A stretch of DNA of 64,000 nt from Mesorhizobium hawassense (GTDB lineage Bacteria > Pseudomonadota > Alphaproteobacteria > Rhizobiales > Rhizobiaceae): assembly GCF_003289945.1 (NCBI RefSeq), contig NZ_QMBP01000009.1, positions 248,001 to 312,000 of the forward strand. Direction: 5' to 3'. The position numbers were made by a program, and so were the translations under genes. Position 1 is the first letter of the stretch. Every line of letters starts with the position of its first letter. The notes beneath the pieces were generated by a model. That model did not search any database. It saw nothing but the letters and a program-made list of their open reading frames with translations, and was not told the origin of the DNA. This document shows, piece by piece, positions 57,142 to 64,000 of the stretch.

Positions 57142-59631
57142 TCAGCTGGGGTCTGGCTTACGACCCTTGCGCTTCATCTTGGCCAGCCGCTCCCGCTCGG
57201 CCGCGGCTTCCTCCTCCAGCCTCTGGCGCTCGGCGAATTCGGCCTCGATCTTGTCGTCGTCGATCGGCCAGGCTTCGTGCTTCTTGGTTTCGACCACGGC
57301 GCGCGGTGTCGATGGGATCTCGATCTGCTCCTCCTCGAAAATATCGAAGATGGCGAAGCGGATATCATTCTGCACGATGCTGCCGTTCATGATGTCGGCC
57401 ACGAACACCCGGACTTCGAATTCGAGGGCGGCAAGCCCGAAATTGGCGAAGAGAACGAATGGCTCGGGATTCTTCAGCACCATCGGATGGGCGCGCGCAA
57501 TGTTGGTCAACAGGACATGGACGCGCTTGACGTCGCTGCCATAGGCGACGCCGACCTTGATATCGACGCGGCCGAGCTTGTTGCGATGCGTCCAGTTGCC
57601 GACCGCATTGTTGATGAGATTCGAGTTGGGCAGGATCACCGACTGCCTCTGGAAGGTTTCGATCTCGGTGGCGCGCACGCTGATCTTCCTGACCGTGCCG
57701 CTGACGTCGCCGGCGACGATCCAGTCGCCGACCTTGAACGGCCGCTCGGCAAGCAGGATGAGGCCCGAAACAAAATTCGAGACGACGTTCTGCAGGCCGA
57801 AGCCGATACCCAGCGAAAGCGCGCCGGCAACCAGCGCCAGGTTGGAAAGATCGATGCCCGCCGCCGAGATGCCGACAAGGCCGGCAATCGCCACGCCGGC
57901 ATAACCGACACCCAGGCGGATCGAGTTGCGCACGCCGGCATCGACCTTGCCGCGCGCCATCACCGAACCGTCCAGCCAGCCCTGGAACCAGCGCGTCAGG
58001 AAATAGCCGATGATAAAGACGACGATGCCGCTGAGGATGCCGAGGAAAGAGATGGTCACCGAACCGATCGTGACGCCGGTCGCGAGCTTATAGGCCCAAG
58101 CCTCGATATCGCCCGGCTGAAAACCCCACATCAAAAGGATCAGCGGCAGGAATACCAGCACGATCATCAGGTTGATGGCGATGCTCACCACCAGGCCGAG
58201 TTGGTCGAGGGCCGTATCCTCATAGCTGGAATTGGTCGAAAGCCAGCGTCCGACCGACGTGTCTGCGAAGCCACCCTCCTCGCCGATCGCGCGCGCCGAC
58301 AGGAAGCCGATATAGGCCGTCACCAGCACCGTGCCGGTGACCACCACCTGCAGCGAAACGAAGATGGCAAGGCCGATATAGCCGAGCAGCGCCGCGGCGA
58401 TGGTGAACAGGCCGAGCCCGATCGCAAGAAAGCGAAGCCATGCCGGCCATGGCCGCCAGGAGCCATCGCCAGCCCTGAACGGCTTGAGCATCCCCATCAG
58501 GATCAGGATGACGCCGACGATGATGGTGGCAACGAAGCTTCTCGCGATGGTCAGCGAGAGCGGCGAGCCCATCTTGTCGTTGACGACCGAGAGGAAATTG
58601 TTGAAGCCAAGGACCAACGCCATCGCCGTCGTCAGCCGCACCAGCCAACGAGCCGGGCCAGTCGCAACCGGAATGAGGCGCCAGTTAGGCAGGCGCGGCT
58701 CGAGGGCGGCATTGGTCAGCCGGTTGACGCAGAATACCACCGCGACCACGGCCAGAAGCGCATTGAGGAATACGCCGATATCGCCGCGCAGCACGTTGTA
58801 ATAATTGAAGAAAAATACCGTCGAAATGAGAAAGACGACAAGCGCCAAGGTCGGCAGCAGCGTCGACCAGAATGCCACGGAAAGCCGGCTTAGATAGGAC
58901 GGCTCCTCGACGGAGGGATCGGGTTCGAAGATGCGCCCGAACAGGCGCCGTCCTCCAACCAGCAGCACAGCCGCCAACATCAATGCCATGAAGGTGGCGG
59001 CAAGCATGGCCTGGAATTTGAACTTGAGCGCGAAGGTCAGCCAGGACGCCACCGCCTTGTAGAGACCGCTGAACTGGTCATGCGCGTCGGAAAATGCCTG
59101 CGGACTCAGCGCGTCGGTCAGTTCGTAGCGTTTGGTCAGAACATTGCGGAAAAGCTCGCTGCGCATGACCGCGATCTTGTCGACCAGCCCGTTGACGCGG
59201 ATCGACAGATTCTGCGCGCTGGCGACGACCGCGTTGATCTCGGCCTTCTCCGAGGCAAGCGCGCTGCGCTCGTTGCTGACGATAATCGGCTCGGGTGGCT
59301 GCCCCTGCGCCGGCGGCGCGCCGAGCACTTCGATGCGGTTGTTGATGTCGTTGAGGCGTTGCCGGAATGCCAGCGCGCTGGTCAGCGCCGCACGCGAAAT
59401 ATCCTCGAGCTGCAATCGGATGTCGACCAGCCCCGCATCGTCCTGGTCGGGGTCGCTCAGTTTCTTCTCCAGGCCGTCGGTCTTGGTCGTCAGGTCCTGG
59501 ATGACCTTGGTCTGGTCAGCGATGAGTTGCGACGAACCATGGCCGATCGCCTGCGCCGACGCGTCGAACGCCGGCTGCCCGAGGACAGCGACGATGACGA
59601 CCAGGATCAGGCGCAGCAGACGGAAGAACAT
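57142..59631 (-). CDS. Large MscS-family mechanosensitive channel (DUF3772-containing)
   Basis: An 829-aa envelope protein. It has a signal peptide (to about residue 27), then a periplasmic coiled-coil DUF3772-type domain (about 35-190), about eight membrane helices (200-560), and a MscS core: the pore helix GLQNVVSNFVSGLILLAERPFKVGDWI and beta domain GTVRKISVRATEIETFQRQSVILPNSNLINN. The charged C-terminal tail (KRKGRKPDPS) is cytoplasmic. It would release solutes under hypo-osmotic shock, matching a betaine-using organism. It is transcribed away from soxB. Confidence 0.9.
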   Translation of the reverse strand: MFFRLLRLILVVIVAVLGQPAFDASAQAIGHGSSQLIADQTKVIQDLTTKTDGLEKKLSDPDQDDAGLVDIRLQLEDISRAALTSALAFRQRLNDINNRIEVLGAPPAQGQPPEPIIVSNERSALASEKAEINAVVASAQNLSIRVNGLVDKIAVMRSELFRNVLTKRYELTDALSPQAFSDAHDQFSGLYKAVASWLTFALKFKFQAMLAATFMALMLAAVLLVGGRRLFGRIFEPDPSVEEPSYLSRLSVAFWSTLLPTLALVVFLISTVFFFNYYNVLRGDIGVFLNALLAVVAVVFCVNRLTNAALEPRLPNWRLIPVATGPARWLVRLTTAMALVLGFNNFLSVVNDKMGSPLSLTIARSFVATIIVGVILILMGMLKPFRAGDGSWRPWPAWLRFLAIGLGLFTIAAALLGYIGLAIFVSLQVVVTGTVLVTAYIGFLSARAIGEEGGFADTSVGRWLSTNSSYEDTALDQLGLVVSIAINLMIVLVFLPLILLMWGFQPGDIEAWAYKLATGVTIGSVTISFLGILSGIVVFIIGYFLTRWFQGWLDGSVMARGKVDAGVRNSIRLGVGYAGVAIAGLVGISAAGIDLSNLALVAGALSLGIGFGLQNVVSNFVSGLILLAERPFKVGDWIVAGDVSGTVRKISVRATEIETFQRQSVILPNSNLINNAVGNWTHRNKLGRVDIKVGVAYGSDVKRVHVLLTNIARAHPMVLKNPEPFVLFANFGLAALEFEVRVFVADIMNGSIVQNDIRFAIFDIFEEEQIEIPSTPRAVVETKKHEAWPIDDDKIEAEFAERQRLEEEAAAERERLAKMKRKGRKPDPS

Positions 59632-59752
59632 GAGTTTGTTGGCGACTCGCGGCCGAAAAATCCTCGAAATTCCCGCCCTTGATAAAGACCGGCATATCGG
59701 GCGGCAAGTCGTCCCGATCGTGCCGGCGAGAGTCGGCCTGTCGAAAAGCGAT

Positions 59753-59774
59753 GGCGCAATCTTGGCTTTGCGCC
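59753..59774. promoter_or_regulatory. Inverted repeat and promoter region of soxBDA
   Basis: GGCGCAA (59753-59759), 8 nt, TTGCGCC (59768-59774) are exact inverted arms, 52 nt before the soxB ATG. A possible -10 TATAGT is at 59787-59792. They are a candidate operator for the sarcosine oxidase operon, differing from the TTTGCGAC motif. Confidence 0.45.
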
Positions 59775-59825
59775 TCCCGCCTGCTCTATAGTCTGCCGCC
59801 TCGCATCATAAGGACGATAGTAAGA

Positions 59826-61085
59826 ATGGCGGAATATTCAGCCTTTTCGCTGCTCAAGAACGCGCTGACGGGCAACAAGGATTGGAAGCCCGCCTGGCGC
59901 AAGCCGGATCCCAAGGCTTCCTATGACGTGATCGTCATCGGTGGCGGCGGCCACGGCCTTTCGACCGCCTACTACCTTGCCAAGGAACACGGCATCACCA
60001 ACGTCGCGGTGCTGGAAAAGGGCTGGCTGGGCTCCGGCAATGTCGGCCGCAACACCACGGCGGTGCGCTCCAACTATCTCCTGCCGCAGAACACCCGCTT
60101 CTACGAACATTCGATGAAGCTGTGGGAGAACCTCTCGCACGACCTCAACTATAACGTCATGTTCTCGCAGCGCGGCTGCCTGAACCTCGCGCACACGCCT
60201 GGCCAGCTCGATGATTATGCAAGGCGCGGCAACGCCATGCGCCATCTCGGCGTTGATGCCGACCTGATGAGCGTCGACCAGATCAAGCGGCTCGTGCCGG
60301 CACTGGACATTTCTGGTTCGGCGCGCTTCCCCATCCTTGGCGGGTTGATGCAGCGGCGCGCCGGCAGCGCCCGCCACGACGCCGTCGCCTGGGGCTATGC
60401 GCGTGGCGCCGACCGGCGCGGCGTCGACATCATCGAGAATTGCGAGGTCACCGGCTTCCTGCGCGACGGCGGCCGCATCACCGGCGTTTCGACGACGCGC
60501 GGCGAAATCCGCGCCAAGAAGGTTGCGCTCGCGGTTGCCGGCAGCACCGGTCGCGTCATGCAGCTCGCCGGCATCTCGCATATGCCGATCGAAAGCCACG
60601 TGCTGCAGGCCTTCGTCTCGGAATCGCTGAAGCCGATCATCGACACCATCCTGACCTTCGGCATGGGCCACTTCTACATTTCCCAGTCCGACAAGGGCGG
60701 TCTCGTCTATGGCGGCGATCTCGACGGCTACAACAGCTATGCCCAGCGCGGCAGCCTGCCGATCGTCGACGAGGTGATGAGCGAGATGCTGGCGCTGTTC
60801 CCGGGGCTGGCGCGGGTGCGCATGCTGCGCTCCTGGGGCGGGCTCTGCGACATGACGATGGACGGCTCGCCGATCATCACCACCGGTCCGCTGCCCGGCA
60901 TGTATCTCAACTGCGGCTGGTGCTATGGCGGCTTCAAGGCGACGCCCGCCTCTGGCTGGTGCTTTGCGCACACCATCGCCAAGGACGAGCCGCACGAGTT
61001 CAACGCGCCCTTCACGCTCGACCGTTTCTACCGCGGCCTCGTCATCGACGACAAAGGCCAGGGCGCGACGCCCAGATTGCATTAG
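59826..61085 (+). CDS. soxB: Sarcosine oxidase subunit beta
   Basis: The 419-aa beta subunit of heterotetrameric sarcosine oxidase, which demethylates sarcosine to glycine using O2 and THF. It has the FAD motif GGGGHG (39-44) and the GNVGRNTTAVRSNYLLPQN segment. His184 in SARHDAVAWG corresponds to the covalent FMN histidine of the family. The ATG at 59826 has a weak site (AGTAAGA). The N-terminal ~30 residues precede the Rossmann fold as in other rhizobial SoxB. A 49-nt palindrome has inserted before soxD. Confidence 0.93.
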   Translation: MAEYSAFSLLKNALTGNKDWKPAWRKPDPKASYDVIVIGGGGHGLSTAYYLAKEHGITNVAVLEKGWLGSGNVGRNTTAVRSNYLLPQNTRFYEHSMKLWENLSHDLNYNVMFSQRGCLNLAHTPGQLDDYARRGNAMRHLGVDADLMSVDQIKRLVPALDISGSARFPILGGLMQRRAGSARHDAVAWGYARGADRRGVDIIENCEVTGFLRDGGRITGVSTTRGEIRAKKVALAVAGSTGRVMQLAGISHMPIESHVLQAFVSESLKPIIDTILTFGMGHFYISQSDKGGLVYGGDLDGYNSYAQRGSLPIVDEVMSEMLALFPGLARVRMLRSWGGLCDMTMDGSPIITTGPLPGMYLNCGWCYGGFKATPASGWCFAHTIAKDEPHEFNAPFTLDRFYRGLVIDDKGQGATPRLH

Positions 61086-61087
61086 GG

Positions 61088-61136
61088 AACCATGATCCCA
61101 AAAAGTGGGAACCGGTTTTTGGAAAAGATCATGGTT
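61088..61136. repeat. 49-bp palindromic element in the soxB-soxD gap
   Basis: AACCATGATC (61088-61097) and GATCATGGTT (61127-61136) are exact inverted ends, with inner CCAAAAA/TTTTTGG arms. The element occupies almost the entire 71-nt intergenic space of an operon, where it could form a hairpin between the two cistrons. Confidence 0.75.
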
Positions 61137-61156
61137 GAACAAGAAGATACTCGAAA

Positions 61157-61435
61157 ATGCTGATCACTTGTCCCTATTGCGGCCCGCGCGACGTCATCGA
61201 ATTCACCTACCAGGGCGACGGCAACCGCGAGCGGCCGCAGCCGGCCTCGCAGAATCTCGACGCCTGGAACGCCTATGTCTACGACCGGCTGAACCCGGCC
61301 GGCGACCACAATGAGATCTGGCAGCATTCCGGCGGCTGCCGCGCGCATCTGAGGGTCGTGCGCAACACGCTCACGCATGAAATCCGGAGCACCACTTTCG
61401 CCAGAGGCGGCCACAAGGCGGAGGGCCGCTCGTGA
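61157..61435 (+). CDS. soxD: Sarcosine oxidase subunit delta
   Basis: The 92-aa delta subunit. The zinc ligands are Cys5 and Cys8 (CPYCGPRD), His57 (WQHSGG) and Cys61 (GGCRAH), matching the CX2C and HX3C spacing of the family. It stabilises the heterotetramer. The stop overlaps the GTG of soxA by 4 nt (GTGA). Confidence 0.93.
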   Translation: MLITCPYCGPRDVIEFTYQGDGNRERPQPASQNLDAWNAYVYDRLNPAGDHNEIWQHSGGCRAHLRVVRNTLTHEIRSTTFARGGHKAEGRS

Positions 61436-64000
61436 GCCCGCGCCGTGCCGAGACCGGCGGCCGGATCGACCGGCTGCGCACCATCCGCTTCACCTTCGAC
61501 GGCGCGCCGTATACCGGCCATGCCGGCGACACGCTGGCTTCGGCGCTGCTGGCCAATGGCGTGACGCTGTTCGGCCGTTCGTTCAAATACCATCGCCCGC
61601 GCGGCCTGCTCGCCGCCGGCGTCGAGGAGCCCAATGCGCTGGTGACGGTGCTGCGCGGCGAAGTGCGCGAGCCGAACATCGCCGCCACCATGGTCGAAAT
61701 CTATGACGGGCTGGTCGCCGACAGTCAGAACCGCACGCCCTCGCTCGCCTGGGACATCGGCGCGATGAACCAGCTCGGCGGCAAGATCCTGTCGGCCGGC
61801 TTCTACTACAAGACCTTCATGGGGCCGGTGATCGGCCCGTTGAAGGGCACGCGCTTCTGGATGTTCTGCGAGCATTTCATCCGCCGCGCCGCCGGTCTCG
61901 GCAAGGCGGGCACCGCGCCCGACCCGGCGCGCTACGAGCGCATGAACGCTTTTTGCGACGTGCTGGTGGTCGGCTCCGGTCCGGCCGGCCTGATGGCGGC
62001 AAAGGCCGCCGCCGACCAGGGCGCGCGCGTCATCCTCGCCGATCTGGAAGCAAACTTCGGCGGCTCCGCCAACTGGTCGGGCGAAACCATCGACGGCATG
62101 CCAGCCGCCGACTGGACGCAGCGCATGGTCGGGCAGCTCGAAGGCAATGACAATGTACGGCTTTTGCCGCGCACGACCGTGTGGGGCTATTACGACGGCA
62201 ACACGCTGGCCGCGCTGGAACGGGTGACCGATCACAAGGAAGCGCCCGCCAAGGGCGAGCCGCGCCAGCGCTATTGGGCGATCCGCGCCGGGACGGTGGT
62301 GCTTGCGACCGGCTCCTTCGAGCGACCGCTTGTGTTCCCGGGCAACGACCGCCCCGGCGTCATGCTGGCGCACGCTGCCGAGCGCTACGTCAACGAATAT
62401 GGCGTGCTGCCTGGACAGCGCATCGCGCTGTTCACCAACAACGACAGCGCCTACCGCTCGGCATTCGCCTTGAAGAAGGCCGGCGCCGCAATTGTCGCCA
62501 TCGTCGATGTCCGAAGCGACGTCTCGAACGAAATGCGCAGGCTGGCGAGCGAAGCCGAAGCCGAGCTGCTTGCCGGTCATGCCGTGGTTGCGACCGAGGG
62601 CGGCAAGGCGCTCACCGGCCTCAAGGTGCAACGCTTCGACGCCAGGAGCGGTGCGCTCAGCGGCGACGAGCGCAGCATCCACGCCGACAGTCTTTTGATG
62701 TCGGGCGGCTGGTCGCCGACCATCCACCTCGCCAGCCAGGCCGGCGCCAAAGCCGAGTGGGATCCGGCCCGGCAAGCCTTCCTGCCGCCAAAGCCGACGC
62801 AGCGCTGGATCGGCGCCGGTGCGTTCACCGGCAGTTTTTCGACCGCCGAAGCCATTGCCGAAGGCCGCGCCGCCGGCCTTCAAGCGGCTGGCGGGACGGC
62901 GTCATCAGCACCCCTGCCCATCGTCGAAGCCGCCCCCGGCGATCCCGATCCGGCGCCGGTCTTCGAGATCAAGGCCAAGGGCAAGAGTTTCGTCGATTTC
63001 CAGCACGATGTGACCGCCGAGGACGTGCGGCTCGCGCATCGCGAAGGCTTCGTCTCGGTCGAGCACCTGAAGCGCTACACCACGCTCGGCATGGCGACCG
63101 ACCAGGGCAAGAATTCCAACCTGCCGGGTCTCGCCATCATGGCCGAGGCGCTCGGCAAGTCGATCCCCGAAGTCGGCACGACGCGCTTCCGCCCGCCTTA
63201 CACAGCGGTGTCGATTGGCTCGCTGGCGGCAGAGCGCTTCGGCGATCTGAAGCCCGAGCGGCTGACGCCGATGCACGATTGGCACATCGCCAATGGCGCG
63301 ACCATGTATTCGGCCGGCCTGTGGTACCGCCCGATGATCTACGGCCTGGCCGGCGAAACGGTCGAGCAGGCCTATGTCCGCGAGGCCAAGGCGACACGCG
63401 AAAGCGCTGGCATCGTCGATGTCTCGACGCTGGGCAAGATAGCGGTTCAGGGGCTGGACGCGGCCGAGTTCCTCGACCGCGTCTACACCAACATGTTTTC
63501 CACGCTCGCGGTCGGCAAGGCCCGTTACGGCCTGATGCTGCGCGAAGACGGGCTTGCCTTCGACGACGGCACCACCTGGCGGCTGGGCGACCAGGAATTC
63601 CTGATGACCACCACCACCGCCAATGCCGGCAAGGTGATGCAGCATCTGGAGTATTTCCTCGACGTCATCTGGCCTGAGCTGAAGGTCACGGTGACCTCCG
63701 TCACCGACGAATGGGCAGGTGCTGCGATCGGTGGCCCCAAGGCGCGCGCCATCCTAGCCGCCTGCGTCACCGGCACCGCCGTCGACAACGCAACCTTGCC
63801 CTTCATGGGCATCGTGCATGGCCAGATAGCCGGCGTTCCAGTGATGATCTGCCGGCTGTCCTTCTCCGGCGAGATGGCTTTCGAGGTGTATTCCGGCGCC
63901 GGCTACGGCACCCGCGTCTGGGAAGCTTTGATCGAGGCCGGCACGCCTTTCGGTCTTGTGACCTACGGGCTGGAGGCCCTGGGCACGATGCGCATCGAGA
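61432..64000 (+). CDS. soxA: Sarcosine oxidase subunit alpha, 3'-truncated by the window end
   Basis: Open to the last base: 856 codons of an alpha subunit that is usually about 1000 aa, with no stop reached. The start GTG gives MSPRRAETGGRIDRLRTIRF, then a [2Fe-2S]-ferredoxin-like N-terminal domain (YTGHAGDTLASALLANG), the FAD/NAD-binding domain with GSGPAG at 181-186, and from about residue 590 the GcvT-type THF-binding domain. It carries NAD and the folate site for the sarcosine oxidase complex. It is coupled to soxD by GTGA. soxG, the remaining subunit, is expected just beyond 64000. Confidence 0.93.
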   Translation, partial: MSPRRAETGGRIDRLRTIRFTFDGAPYTGHAGDTLASALLANGVTLFGRSFKYHRPRGLLAAGVEEPNALVTVLRGEVREPNIAATMVEIYDGLVADSQNRTPSLAWDIGAMNQLGGKILSAGFYYKTFMGPVIGPLKGTRFWMFCEHFIRRAAGLGKAGTAPDPARYERMNAFCDVLVVGSGPAGLMAAKAAADQGARVILADLEANFGGSANWSGETIDGMPAADWTQRMVGQLEGNDNVRLLPRTTVWGYYDGNTLAALERVTDHKEAPAKGEPRQRYWAIRAGTVVLATGSFERPLVFPGNDRPGVMLAHAAERYVNEYGVLPGQRIALFTNNDSAYRSAFALKKAGAAIVAIVDVRSDVSNEMRRLASEAEAELLAGHAVVATEGGKALTGLKVQRFDARSGALSGDERSIHADSLLMSGGWSPTIHLASQAGAKAEWDPARQAFLPPKPTQRWIGAGAFTGSFSTAEAIAEGRAAGLQAAGGTASSAPLPIVEAAPGDPDPAPVFEIKAKGKSFVDFQHDVTAEDVRLAHREGFVSVEHLKRYTTLGMATDQGKNSNLPGLAIMAEALGKSIPEVGTTRFRPPYTAVSIGSLAAERFGDLKPERLTPMHDWHIANGATMYSAGLWYRPMIYGLAGETVEQAYVREAKATRESAGIVDVSTLGKIAVQGLDAAEFLDRVYTNMFSTLAVGKARYGLMLREDGLAFDDGTTWRLGDQEFLMTTTTANAGKVMQHLEYFLDVIWPELKVTVTSVTDEWAGAAIGGPKARAILAACVTGTAVDNATLPFMGIVHGQIAGVPVMICRLSFSGEMAFEVYSGAGYGTRVWEALIEAGTPFGLVTYGLEALGTMRIE

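Noticed and set aside
57277..58893. 538-codon plus-strand ORF opposite the MscS channel
   Set aside because: It is extremely Asp/Arg/His-rich, with no motif. The MscS frame has signal peptide, helices and pore signature.

Overview
The window is about 63% GC, densely coded on both strands, and reads as chromosomal DNA of an aerobic Rhizobiales alphaproteobacterium. A Mesorhizobium-like genome is the best guess. This rests on the gene content (betaine-homocysteine methyltransferase, SoxBDA, GbdR-like regulator, two DUF1127 proteins), on mosaic hairpin repeats of the rhizobial type, and on NoeC/DprE1-type polyprenyl-phosphate sugar genes. I saw no rRNA, tRNA, CRISPR array, transposase or phage module.

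The main theme, from about 5.3 to 34.4 kb with outliers at 39.1, 45.7 and 59.8-64 kb, is catabolism of methylated amines and betaines. It includes two MttB-superfamily methyltransferases without pyrrolysine (5295-6872 and 22768-24342), one cognate corrinoid protein (24613-25311), a methyl-corrinoid:tetrahydrofolate methyltransferase (30898-31872) and a RACo-type corrinoid reactivator (32284-34353). An acetogen-like MetV/MetF pair (29139-30817), a betaine-homocysteine methyltransferase (16712-17734), two dimethylglycine/sarcosine dehydrogenase-like flavoproteins (7433-10003, 45721-48282) and heterotetrameric sarcosine oxidase soxBDA (59826 to the window end) complete the set. The inferred route is betaine to dimethylglycine, to sarcosine, to glycine, with methyl groups passing through the corrinoid protein to methyl-THF and then either into oxidation or to methionine. 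Accessory genes of unknown role sit among them: an 8-Cys Fe-S protein, DUF1638, a 'virulence factor' family protein and a formyltransferase-like protein. An M24-fold protein at 11616-12953 carries the six metal ligands of the DMSP lyase DddP at matching spacing.

Two regulatory signals stand out. A 22-bp inverted repeat (GATATAAAGA, 2 nt, TCTTTATATC) lies upstream of both bmt (16639) and the methyl-THF methyltransferase (30859), so the two are probably co-regulated. A TTTGCGAC/GTCGCAAA motif recurs upstream of the corrinoid genes, the GbdR-like regulator and the second dehydrogenase.

Other regions: 1-5.1 kb holds an aminotransferase, a prolyl oligopeptidase, a small hypothetical protein and a decayed MFS transporter. 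17.7-21.9 kb holds an ECF sigma factor coupled to a membrane vWA protein, and a dienelactone hydrolase. 34.4-43.7 kb holds an acyltransferase, small DUF1127 proteins, an alpha/beta hydrolase, a LysR regulator, the GbdR-like regulator and a TauABC/SsuABC-type transporter. 43.7-45.6 kb has purC and a site-2 protease. 48.4-56.3 kb is a seven-gene minus-strand operon for a lipid-linked sugar (HAD-UbiA fusion, DprE1-like oxidase, small flippase subunit, SDR, class III aminotransferase, GT-C-like membrane protein, FkbM methyltransferase). 56.5-59.6 kb has a small secreted protein, a MITE-like repeat and a large MscS channel.
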